Below are positions 55,236-64,000 of a stretch of 64,000 nt of DNA, piece by piece. Origin of the DNA: Hortaea werneckii (lineage: Eukaryota; Ascomycota; Dothideomycetes; Mycosphaerellales; Teratosphaeriaceae); assembly GCA_037044905.1 (NCBI GenBank), contig JBAOKB010000159.1, positions 620,001 through 684,000 on the forward strand, read 5' to 3'. Below the pieces are notes generated by a model. The model was given only the letters and a program-made list of their open reading frames with translations, did not search any database and was not told the origin of the DNA. The stretch's first letter is position 1, and every line of letters begins with the position of its first letter. Both the position numbers and the translations under genes were made by a program.

Positions 55236-55913
55236 TTAAAACAACCTCTCCCTCAAAAACCTCTCCACCTCTCCCCTCCAATGCCCCCGCACCACCACAT
55301 GTCCCGTCACAGGATTGACCTGCACCTCATCGCGCCTGAGCCCCAACTCCGCCCGTAACGCCTCGCACAGATCCTCCCTTCGTCCATCCACCTTCTTCAC
55401 GCGCGTGAACTTCAGGTTCCCGCCGCGTTTGCGCAGCGTGTAGATCGGGAGCTCGTTGTTCGGGGTCCGCGTGACGAAGTAGGAGAGGTTCGGGGCGCAG
55501 TGGGTGGGTTCGAGGGTGGTGGTGAGGGGTTCCGGGGTGAGACGCGGGGAAGGGACGGTGGTGTGGGTTGGGTGCCGTGTGGGATAGGTGCGGGTTGTTC
55601 GCGGGTGGTTGGCGCGGTGGGAGGCGCGGGATTCTTTGGGGCGCGGGAGCGAGTTCATGCTGGGTGGGGGGTAGGTTGGGGAGGCTTTGAGGGAGGCGAG
55701 GAGGTTGGGGTCTGTGGTGGGATTGTTAGCGGTGAGAAAACGAGGCAGAGTCGGTTGTTGCTGACCTTGGTCCTGCGAGGTGGTAGATGGGGATGATTGG
55801 GAGGCCTGGCATGGTCGGGCGGTGGTGGAGAAGCGGAGGAAGTGTCGCAAGGTGGCGGGACGGGGAAGGGCGGAGGGGCGGAGGAAGGGCATGATGGGCG
55901 CGGCGAAGGCCAT
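55236..55913 (-). CDS. IMG2: Mitochondrial large-subunit ribosomal protein mL49 (Img2)
   Basis: A 225-aa frame with ATG at 55913. The N-terminus is Arg/Ser/Ala-rich with few acidic residues (RPSALPRPATLRHFLRFSTT), a typical mitochondrial targeting sequence. The C-terminal ~90 residues carry the mL49 domain: YFVTRTPNNELPIYTLRKRG, then GNLKFTRVKKVDGRREDLCE and a final VVVRGHWRGEVERFLRERLF. mL49 is a component of the mitochondrial 54S subunit. The middle is low-complexity Pro/Thr/His. A 54-nt segment between residues about 47 and 66 has GTCAGC...CCACAG ends and an internal CTAAC, so it may be a spliced, in-frame intron; in that case the protein is 207 aa. It is divergent from eIF3e. Confidence 0.88.
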   Translation of the reverse strand: MAFAAPIMPFLRPSALPRPATLRHFLRFSTTARPCQASQSSPSTTSQDQGQQQPTLPRFLTANNPTTDPNLLASLKASPTYPPPSMNSLPRPKESRASHRANHPRTTRTYPTRHPTHTTVPSPRLTPEPLTTTLEPTHCAPNLSYFVTRTPNNELPIYTLRKRGGNLKFTRVKKVDGRREDLCEALRAELGLRRDEVQVNPVTGHVVVRGHWRGEVERFLRERLF

Positions 55914-56326
55914 AGTGGATGCGGCGGGGTGATGCGGTGGTGGCGGTGATGGTTCGCGATATCTAGGTAGTCAATGGGTAGAGGTGTCAGTGAATGCCGA
56001 GAGGCGCGACACTCCCGAGACGCTCCGCAGATGGATGGGCGGCGATGTCAGCTCAAGTCACCGGAACTCTTGGCAGCGGCCGCGAAGTTTCCCACGAGAT
56101 TCGACACGACAGCGCAAAACCGCGCCCGGGCCCCACTTTCGCAGTTGGCTGCCTCTGCCTGCCTGACGACTGACTACTGTCTACTCCATCCTGTCTGTCT
56201 GCCCGTCTATCCTGGTCCGCGCCGGCGTGCTCTCACCGCTGTGTCACTACTGTCTCTGTCGCCGCCGCCCACCCGATCGACCACCACCCGGCCACATCTA
56301 CATCACACACCCCCACCGCCGCCATC
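55914..56326. promoter_or_regulatory. Shared divergent promoter, IMG2 / eIF3e
   Basis: 413 bp between opposing ATGs; C-rich CACC/CCACC motifs lie just upstream of the eIF3e ATG. No TATA box seen. Confidence 0.55.
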
Positions 56327-57810
56327 ATGGCTACCTCTCAACCCCCCACCGCCGGCAACATGACCAACGGCGCTGCCTCCACCCACGCCGCCACCCCCGG
56401 CGACATCGCCAAGGAGCACTCGCTCCTGTCCAACATGATCCCCCACCTGGATCGCCACCTCGTCTTCCCCCTGCTCAACTTCCTTGAAGAAGAGACGCCC
56501 GAGGATGAGCCCACCACCGAGATCACCCAGCTCAAGTACTCCCTTCTCAAATCTACCAACATGCAGGACTTCGTCGGCGACCTATACGCTCAACTGCACA
56601 ACCTCTCTGAACGCCCGAGCGAATATGCCGACAAGCGGGAGCAGGTCCTGTCCAAGCGGGAAAAGTACGAGGAGGAGACGGGCAAGTTGCAGGACCTGTT
56701 GGCCGACACGGAAGTAGTAGGGAACCTGCGCAGTGACAAGGAAGGGAACATGGCCTACCTGCAATCCAACCACGGCGTCACCCGCCAGATGGTCGAGCAA
56801 CTCTACGAATTCGGCCAGTTCCAATACTCCTGCGGCGACTACAACTCAGCCTCGGAGCTCCTCTACCAATACCGTATTCTATCCACCGACAACGAGAAGG
56901 TCAACGCTGCTACCTGGGGTAAACTCGCCTCCGACATCCTCACCACCAACTGGGAAGCCGCTCTGGAAGAGATCCAGAAGCTCCGCGAAAGCATCGACAC
57001 CCGTCTCTTCAACAACACCCTCGCGCAACTGCAGCACCGCACCTGGCTCATCCACTGGTCGCTCTTCCCCTTCTTCAACCACGACCCAGCGCGCGAGCAA
57101 CTCACCGAGCTCTTCTTCAGCCCGACCTACATCAACACGATCCAGACCTCTTGCCCCTGGATCCTGCGCTACCTCGCCGCAGCCGTCATCACGAACCGCA
57201 ACCGCCCAGGATCCAAGATCTCCGGGGGCGGCTACGCCTACGGCAACTACCAGAAGCAACTCAAGGACCTGATCCGCGTCGTGCGCCAGGAGGGGTACGA
57301 GTACCGGGATCCCGTGACCGAGTTCGTGCGGGCACTGTACGTGGATTTCGACTTCGAAGAGGCCCAGAAGCGGTTAGGCGAGGCGGACGAGATCCTGCGG
57401 TCCGACTTCTTCCTCGTCGCCACGTCGGAGATGTTCCTCGAGAGCGCGCGGCATCTGATCTCCGAGAGCTACTGTAAGATCCATCAGCGCATCGATATCA
57501 AGTATGTATTCCCCTCTTCCTTCCTCTCCATCCCCATACATATATATACCTCAACAAGATGACTAACGTGAACTTTTTTTTTTTTTTTTCTATCAGGGAC
57601 CTCTCCCGCCGTCTGGGTCTTAGCAGCGACGAAGGCGAGAAGTGGATCGTGAACCTGATCCGCGACACGCGCGTCGACGCCAAGATCGACTACAAGGCCG
57701 GCACGGTCATCATGAACCACCCGCCGCAGAGCGTGTACCAGCAGGTGATTGAGCGCACGAAAGGTGGGTTCTTTAGGACTCAGGTGCTTAGTGCCGCTGT
57801 GGCTAGGTAA
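56327..57810 (+). CDS. INT6: Eukaryotic translation initiation factor 3 subunit E (Int6)
   Basis: Exons 56327-57501 and 57597-57810 give 462 aa. The N-terminal domain reads LLSNMIPHLDRHLVFPLLNF, as expected for eIF3e. Helical repeats run from about 100 to 330, including LYEFGQFQYSCGDYNSASEL and LIHWSLFPFFNHD. The C-terminal PCI/PINT winged-helix region runs from about 340 to 450: SEMFLESARHLISESYCKIH, then DLSRRLGLSSDEGEKWIVNL. eIF3e is a scaffold subunit of eIF3, which recruits mRNA to the 40S ribosome in the cytoplasm; it is present in filamentous fungi though missing from budding yeast. The intron (95 nt) ends in a long T-run before TATCAG. The frame is intact and of normal length. Confidence 0.95.
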
Positions 57811-58705
57811 AGATTGTGAAGGGGAGGGGAGATGGAGAAGCTGGTGGGGATTCTGGTTTCGCCCTTTGCGAGTGAATGGGACGGAGAAGACCACCTTGTC
57901 CAAAAAAGGCGAAAGGAGAAGATGATGGGGTGGGAGAAGGAGGAGGAGGAGGCGTTGTGCATAGCGTGGGCGTTCTACGGCGCATGCGTTCTTTTTTATT
58001 ATATCATTTGGTGGCAAATCTCCCCCGGTCCGCTGCCCCCACCTCGTCGACGGGATAGAGAGGGGCGCCCTCAAGAAAGGAAAAGTGGGAGGGGAAGGTA
58101 AGGATAGGGAGGCAAAAAGGGGGAAAACTGGATCGAGAATGAGTGTTCTCATACCTGCTACTGCTGAGGCTGCCATCGCGGGTGCTGATGATGAAAAGAG
58201 TATGATGAGAGAAACAAAAAAAACCAGCAGGTTCAGATGCGTCGCCTCTTTTCATTTTCTTTCTTTTTCCACATTCCATCTTCGTCTCTGCCTCTCTCTC
58301 CCTCTTCGCACCTATGGTCTTTCTTCGATCTTCTGCTTCTTGATGTTATCTCTTTTGATGGCACTGCCTAGAGAAAGAGATAGAGATAGGAGAAGGAGAT
58401 ATAGCCCACTTCCGGGCGCCTACAACAAACCTTTTTTTTTAAAAAAGAAAAGAAAAGAAACGAACACTATGAAAGGGAAAATGGCGAGGACTTGTGTATG
58501 TAGTGTTTCTACGCCTCAAAACATACGTGGGTCTCTCTTGGCGCAAGAGGAAAAATGACGGGAACAAGACGTCAAGATGGGCTGCATCAAATACAAGACG
58601 GGGTGTATCAATGGGATCGATTTGTAGCAGAACGGAGGGGTTAAATGTTGTGGATTTGGACGGCAGAGTGTTGACTGTTCTCCGCCAAAATCAAAAGACT
58701 GAAGA

Positions 58706-58756
<51 letters not shown>

Positions 58757-58923
58757 GAAGAAAGAAAAGGGGAGATTAGACCTCAATTAATCAATTTCCA
58801 TATCCGGACCGATCTAAAGCCCAAGAGGATTAAAGGCGAATAAGGGGAAAAACGTGGGAATAACGGAAGAGGAAACATAAAAAGGGGGGGCCTATTCCTC
58901 TCGAAACCCCCCAGATCTTACCC
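57811..58923. other. Convergent intergenic region with CA repeat
   Basis: The 3' sides of eIF3e and the GMC gene, with several poly-A/T runs and a CA microsatellite. No gene seen. Confidence 0.45.
58705..58754 (+). repeat. Poly-A plus (CA)16 microsatellite
   Basis: An 18-nt A run (58705-58722) leads directly into 16 CA dinucleotides (58723-58754). It is a simple repeat near the 3' end of the GMC gene. Confidence 0.9.
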
Positions 58924-60927
58924 TCACAACCCAAGCCCAAGCCCCAAATCCAAATCCAACCCCAACAACCCACTCCCGTCGTCCCCACCATCCTGTCCCG
59001 CATCCTCCTTCCCCAGAATCGCATCCGCCGCCTTCTCGCTCACCATCATAATCGGCGCCTGGATGAACACGCCCGGGATCCGGGGGAACACACTCGCATC
59101 CACGACCCTTAATCCAGCTACGCCACGGACCCGGAACTTGCTGTCCAGAACGGCTAGGGGGTCGTCGTCGCCACCGATCTTCGCCGTGCAGCACGCGTGA
59201 TGACCCCAGGCTTGGTCCTTGATATACTGTTTCAGGTCCGCGTCGCTGGTGACGTTCGCCCCCGGGCGTTCCTCTTCGAAAGCCGAGCCGCCGAGGAAGG
59301 GGTAGTCGTTATAGTTGTCGAGGGCTTCGCGGCCGGTGCGGATGGCTTCGACGAGGGACTGCAGGTCCTTTTCGTCTTCGCCGTTGGCGGTCGTGCCTTC
59401 GTCGAAGTAGTTGAAGTTGATTTCGGGCGGGTCGAGGGGGTCCGTGGAGCGCAGGGTGACGGTGCCCGCGTGGTTCTGCGAGTGTGCTTTTAGCGCGTAC
59501 CAGGAGAAGTGCTTGTGGTCCGACACGGCGAAGTCGCCCCATTGTGGGAAGTAGCCGATGAAGTTCACGGGGCCGCCGAAGATGTAGAGGTCGACGTCGC
59601 CCGTGGGGCTGGTGGTGGAGACTTGGGCCATGGCGGCCGCGAGCCCGTTGGTGGCGTAGGCGCCGCGAGCCGCAAGGATGTTGAGGTGGTTACGCCATTG
59701 GGTATAGCATTTGTCGTGGGATTTCATGTCGAAGGTGCAGCCGTCGAGGATGGCGAAGTCATCCGGGTGCACAGCAGAGAGGGGGATTTCATAGCGGTCT
59801 TGCATGTTTGTGCCGACGCCTGGAAGGTCCGAGATCACTTCGATACCGTGGGATTCCAGTTCGGAGCGAGGGCCGATGCCAGAGAGCTTGAGCATCTGTA
59901 CCGTGTTGTAAGTCCCGCCGGAGAGAATGACTTCCTTACTTGCTGTAGCCGAGCCGGCTGTGCCTTCACCGCCACTTAGAGGTGATGCGCGGTAGAGGTA
60001 GGAACCTTCAAGATATTGGACGCCCGTGGCGCGGGAGGTTCCGTTGATCTGATCAAAGTCGACTTTGGTGACGAACGTGTTGGATTTGACGGTGAGTGGA
60101 TAGCCTTCATTGATGGTATCAACAATGCGCTCGCGAACACTCTTGCGTGCGCCGCCCTGCTGGATCAACGGGATTTGGAAGAAGCCTTCTTTTGAGTCAC
60201 GCCCTGGGAAGTCGCCGTTTGGGTTTACAAGCAAGGTAGGTAAGATGCCCGTGAGGCCGTCAAGAACAGGAATCGATCCGAGACCCTTGGTAGCCGCGCC
60301 GCCGAGTAGGTGCCTCGTCAGGGGAAGATCGCGGGCAAGGATGGTGGGATCGGTTGGATGAACAGGCTGCCAGTCGTGCACGCGATCTCGAAGGTACACG
60401 TCATGCATGTTGTCTGGATTCCAAGTATCGTCGCCGGTGATGGATTGAATGTTGCTCCAATCAGACGCATGAGGCTCAACCCAGATGAGGGCATTGTGAG
60501 CGTTACAGCCACCCAAGGTGCCAGCACGAGGATAGAGGACTCCCAGCGGCTCTGCACCGTCTGGTGGATTCAGACCAGTATAGACCTCACCATTGCCGAT
60601 GTCGTAGCTGAATTTAGGGTCTCGTTTAGCTTGCTCCAGGTCCTGGTAATGGTTGCAGTACATGTCCCACCGCATCTTAGGATCCTGCGAAACGAGTCCC
60701 TGGTAGCCTGGTACGGAGTAATTGGCATTCGTGCCTTGGTCGTCGCCCGCTTCAATGAGGAGAGTGCTGTGACCAGCGCGAGCGAGTCGACTGGCCAAAG
60801 GACCGCCGCCTGGCCCACTGCCAACGACAATGTATTCATAGTCTTCGGATTGTCTTGCACGGGGGGCAGCAAGTGCTGTCCCGGCCAGCAGGCTTAGGAA
60901 GGTGAGGAAACGCATGGTGTTGAACAT
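58924..60927 (-). CDS. Secreted GMC (glucose-methanol-choline) oxidoreductase
   Basis: A single frame of 667 aa. A signal peptide is evident (MRFLTFLSLLAGTALAAP, starting at the fifth residue if the inner ATG is used), so the enzyme is probably secreted. The FAD-binding motif GSGPGGGPLASRLARAG lies at about 37-53, followed by GVLYPRAGTLGGCNAHNALI, the GMC signature, near 130-150. SGGTYNTVQMLKLSGIGP near 340 is the second GMC signature. The C-terminal end carries WGHHACCTAKIG (about 575), where the catalytic His of the HxxG motif would be. The end is repetitive (LDLDLGLGLGL). The family oxidises alcohols or aldehydes with FAD and O2 or quinone; substrate not predictable. Two potential N-glycosylation sites (NYSV, NVTS) fit secretion. 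Confidence 0.9.
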   Translation of the reverse strand: MFNTMRFLTFLSLLAGTALAAPRARQSEDYEYIVVGSGPGGGPLASRLARAGHSTLLIEAGDDQGTNANYSVPGYQGLVSQDPKMRWDMYCNHYQDLEQAKRDPKFSYDIGNGEVYTGLNPPDGAEPLGVLYPRAGTLGGCNAHNALIWVEPHASDWSNIQSITGDDTWNPDNMHDVYLRDRVHDWQPVHPTDPTILARDLPLTRHLLGGAATKGLGSIPVLDGLTGILPTLLVNPNGDFPGRDSKEGFFQIPLIQQGGARKSVRERIVDTINEGYPLTVKSNTFVTKVDFDQINGTSRATGVQYLEGSYLYRASPLSGGEGTAGSATASKEVILSGGTYNTVQMLKLSGIGPRSELESHGIEVISDLPGVGTNMQDRYEIPLSAVHPDDFAILDGCTFDMKSHDKCYTQWRNHLNILAARGAYATNGLAAAMAQVSTTSPTGDVDLYIFGGPVNFIGYFPQWGDFAVSDHKHFSWYALKAHSQNHAGTVTLRSTDPLDPPEINFNYFDEGTTANGEDEKDLQSLVEAIRTGREALDNYNDYPFLGGSAFEEERPGANVTSDADLKQYIKDQAWGHHACCTAKIGGDDDPLAVLDSKFRVRGVAGLRVVDASVFPRIPGVFIQAPIMMVSEKAADAILGKEDAGQDGGDDGSGLLGLDLDLGLGLGL

Positions 60928-61977
60928 GAGGATGCAGATAGGAGCAACTGGGACCTACTTGATCTTGTAGAAGTAGGCTCGCCAGGGATATACCGTACCC
61001 CATGGCCGTTTTTCATCTGGAGTTGAAGCTAATTTGGAACGGCGCCGTTTCGGCAAGCCAACGTATCTTGACCTGCGCTCCGGCAGAAAGCTTAGAAGTC
61101 TTCGCCATCCTCTCTATGGCATGGCAAGAGGTAGCTACATGGCGCTTGTCCAAGCCTCTATTCGTGCGTTGTGCTCGTTGCATTGGATATCATGGTAATC
61201 CGGCTTGTTCAACTTGCAGGACAGTTCGTAAAGTTCAGCATTCGGACCTTGTAGATCGTCTCGGCACGAGCCGGGAACCAATCGCTACACTGAGTAGTAA
61301 AGGAGCCACTCCTCTACTGCACATGATCGCCTACTTACCTTGTTACTCGCTTACAATAGCTCGCGCTCGACAAAGCTCCCACTAATCTCCTTGGCCGAAC
61401 GAGGTGCGCAGCAACCAATGATAGAATTCTTATTAGCCACGCGATGTCGCGGCAATAAAATGAAGGAATCAATGCTCCGAGGGGAGCGCAGGAACACCCT
61501 TACCGAAACGGACTTCTAACCCCAATGGTCGACTAGGAGGTAGACAAGGGCATTTATCGTACGTCTGATCTACTCGACCGGTGGTGTTGAGGTCTGGTGT
61601 CGGCAGGATTGGAGTTTCGGCCCTACAGTGCTCTGAATTTGCAGCTCGTGGGAAGTAAGACGGTCGTAACGCGAAGTTGGCGCCACGCCTATCATATGGT
61701 ACCATAGTCGACTTTCGTATGGTGAGAGAATTCAGCTCGTCAAAAATGTCGTCCACACTGTGGTCGATAACAAGCCGCCACTGTCCGAAAGCCGATGCCG
61801 AATTCTTCGCCTTCTTGGACAGTTGTAAAGATTTGGCCGCTCAACATGGCGAGTATCTCGGGACGATGATTATTAGAGGTAGACTTCGCGCATGTGAATT
61901 TGGAGCAATTCTCTTCCCTCGATTTTTCCCCCCTTTTTCTTTTCTTTGGCGGCATGCAGGGCGACGACGCTTCTGCA

Positions 61978-62021
61978 ACTGCCCAGCAATTCGCCAGCAA
62001 CTGCCCAGCAATTCGCCAGCA
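61978..62021. repeat. Perfect 22-bp tandem duplication
   Basis: Two adjacent identical 22-bp units, each beginning ACTGCCCAGC and ending GCCAGCA. Lies outside any confident gene. Confidence 0.9.
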
Positions 62022-63362
62022 GCGAGTCCAGTATTTCCTAGCTAGCAATCGTACCCGGGCCGCCTGATCAGTCCAGAGAAGGTCATCTTCCGACCTGCAG
62101 AGATGTAGGCTTGATATAAGTATGCGCATTACTTTGTAGTGTAGTAGCGATGACCCGATAATCTACAAATCCACCACTGTCCTCGTTCAAAGAGGCTCGG
62201 AATGCTGTGCACGTAAGGACGGTCCCAGGCGGACAAGGATTTTTCCTTGTTTTTAAACACACAAACGTAGTAATAAAACGAAAAAATTCGTACGGCCACA
62301 GACCGTAAAGGTCAGATCTTCACGCAAAGAACCACTCAATAGAAGATCGTGTACCTATTACAAAATGCCTGCGCCCCTCGACGCACACGCGGCTGATGAC
62401 AGACGGCGGTCAAATCCTTCCACGTCCTTGCCGTGAGATACCCACAAACCATCAACGGACGAGCTCTCGTCCTCCAATCTCCTTGCTCGGAGGCGAAAGG
62501 ATGGCCCGTTAGCTCCCCGTCAGACGTGAGACACGGCACAAAGAAAGGCAATGCTGTATCGGAAACCTCGACTTCTTGCCAAAGATCACAAACTCGCATC
62601 TTCTTGCAATCCCCCAAACCGCGTTGCCATGTGCCCACTTCCCAAAGAGAAGAAAAAAACTGGAGCCATTGGATTTGGAATGGCAGTAGTAGTGTGGGCA
62701 GGGTATCTCACTTATAGCGCCGGAAACAATCATTAACGGCGTAGAGAACCAAGCTCCTTTTCTCATCCGTCCTCTCGGAAGAGCAGGACCGCCCAAAGAC
62801 CTGGATGGTGGGACTTGAAGCTGCATAGTAGAAAGGTAGGACCCCACGACACGGGAAGAATGGGAAGGATGAGGAGGAGGATGAGGCGGCCTTCCCTCCC
62901 CCCCTCCCACACCGCCTAAGCGGGTAAGTTGATAATGGTAGGCGGGGGAGAGATCCAACGGTTCACAGATTTTTAAAGTAGTAGATCGGGCAAACGTCGA
63001 AGTTAGCTATGGCCCGCTATCAATCTCTGTTATAGCAGAGAGGTTTCGATAATACCCAGCGAAACGGGATGCGGCGGGAAGTGTGGGAAGGGGAATGAAT
63101 CCGATTCGCGCATTTCCTCCCAAAGAACATATCAGAGAGAGTGTGTGCGAGTGAGATCCCAAACTGGCTCTCTCTGTCTCTCTCCCATCGTCGTTCGGGA
63201 TCAGTCAGTAGTAGTCTACGAACAGGTACTCAAGTATCTTTCTTCGCCGTAGTCCCTAGGTTAGTTACGCTTCAGCAATGTCCGGGATAGACTATCAAAC
63301 AATAATAAAGCGGGACGAAGGGCGTGGGGGAGGATATATGTGCATCAGACCCCACCTGACAG

Positions 63363-63364
<2 letters not shown>

Positions 63365-63406
<42 letters not shown>
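63365..63406 (+). repeat. Poly-G run, 42 nt
   Basis: The longest homopolymer in the window, uninterrupted and outside any confident gene. On the complement it is poly-C. Possible G-quadruplex former; copy number should be treated as approximate. Confidence 0.9.
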
Positions 63407-64000
63407 CTAGGAACAATGGGAAGAGATCTGCGGAGGTTCACCTCCAGAGGAAGCGTAAGGTCTGGATCACGCACCGCTGATAGAGTTTATCAGCCCAACA
63501 TGCCGTCCCAATCCGGTGCGGCGGGGGAGGGGAGGAGAGAGAGGAAGAGGATGCGCGCGCCGGCGGGCCCGACAACGGAAGACCCGAGAAATTGTGGGTT
63601 GGTGGTGAACTTCTGAATCCCGTGGTGATATAGGATCTGAAAATGCGCGAGAAGGGCTTTTGTGGGGTGGGAAGGGGGGTTGCTGGTGCGTGAGATGGGG
63701 GGTAGATCACGCATTCTCACTCATATATAACGAACAGCAGGCGGTTTTGGATGTATTTTTGAAGTGAAAGGAATGAAGGCCGGATAAGCGGTATAGAGAA
63801 GAAAGGTAAGACGCAAGCACAGTGAAGGACTGGTCAGGATCCAGGCAGAAGAAATCATGTAAGTGCGATTCGAGAAATACTCGTGCATGAGAGGTCGTCC
63901 TGTGCTGTACATAGTAAAAAAATTCAATATATTGAAATTTAAGTCTGAGAAGTTGTCTTTTGTTTTTGTGTGTGAAGCTATGTGCTTTCTGCTGTCCCGA

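Larger units (their letters stand above)
60928..64000. other. 3-kb terminal region, no convincing gene
   Basis: Open frames of 60-150 aa occur on both strands, but none shows recognisable motifs, splice-consistent extension or coding-like composition. The region contains a 22-bp perfect duplication and a 42-nt G run. The GMC promoter lies at its left end. Confidence 0.45.

Noticed and set aside
61677..62129. Two opposing frames of about 122 and 129 aa near the 22-bp duplication
   Set aside because: Both cover the same repeat-containing sequence and no motif or splicing supports either.
1..64000. A biosynthetic gene cluster formed by the SDR and MFS genes or the GMC oxidoreductase
   Set aside because: There is no backbone enzyme (PKS, NRPS, terpene cyclase) and these genes are separated from each other by housekeeping genes.
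1..64000. tRNA or rRNA genes, CRISPR arrays, transposons or viral insertions
   Set aside because: I saw no cloverleaf-type T-loop, no repeat-spacer pattern, no transposase or reverse-transcriptase motif, and no terminal inverted repeats.

Overview
This window looks like euchromatic chromosomal DNA from a filamentous ascomycete. Genes are compact and often carry short GT-AG introns of about 50-120 nt (donors GTAAGT, GTATGT or GTGAGT; branch-like CTAAC or CTGAC). The gene set is typical of Pezizomycotina; I lean towards Dothideomycetes, but that is an impression only. I found no rRNA, tRNA, CRISPR, transposon or viral element. Most genes are conserved eukaryotic housekeeping genes.

Layout. 0-7 kb: a short-chain dehydrogenase, an MCT-type MFS transporter, an unknown nuclear-looking protein and a ubiquitin-like/AN1 zinc-finger protein. 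7-20.5 kb: ARP4 divergent from GUP1, then RSA3, then NUP159 divergent from proteasome beta-2 (PUP1). 20.5-31.9 kb: linker histone H1, a PIP5K of the MSS4/its3 type and an F-box protein. 32-38.3 kb: a small basic/acidic protein, a prenylcysteine-oxidase-like flavoprotein and a small-subunit-of-serine-palmitoyltransferase-like membrane protein. 39.5-48 kb: condensin SMC4, prefoldin 6 divergent from VPS4. 48.7-57.8 kb: an FBXO21-like protein divergent from a SEC14-domain protein, then mitochondrial ribosomal mL49 (IMG2) divergent from eIF3e. 58.9-60.9 kb: a secreted GMC oxidoreductase. The last 3 kb shows no convincing gene.

The genes do not form one pathway. They are a typical mix of chromatin (H1, ARP4, SMC4), protein turnover (PUP1, two F-box proteins), membrane/lipid (GUP1, PIP5K, SEC14-like, ssSPT-like, VPS4), ribosome/translation (RSA3, mL49, eIF3e), nuclear pore (NUP159) and folding (prefoldin) functions. 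Several sit head to head over 330-680 bp shared promoters.

The most striking sequence-level signal is not a new system. Six genes (GUP1, RSA3, PIP5K, the 29-kb F-box gene, the 33.7-kb small gene and the prenylcysteine-oxidase-like gene) are broken by about eleven single-base indels, seven of them in short homopolymers, while the other genes read cleanly. With four G or C runs of 29-42 nt, this points to residual consensus errors in the assembly more than to decay, though decay of the prenylcysteine-oxidase-like gene cannot be excluded. I did not find convincing evidence of a previously undescribed system.
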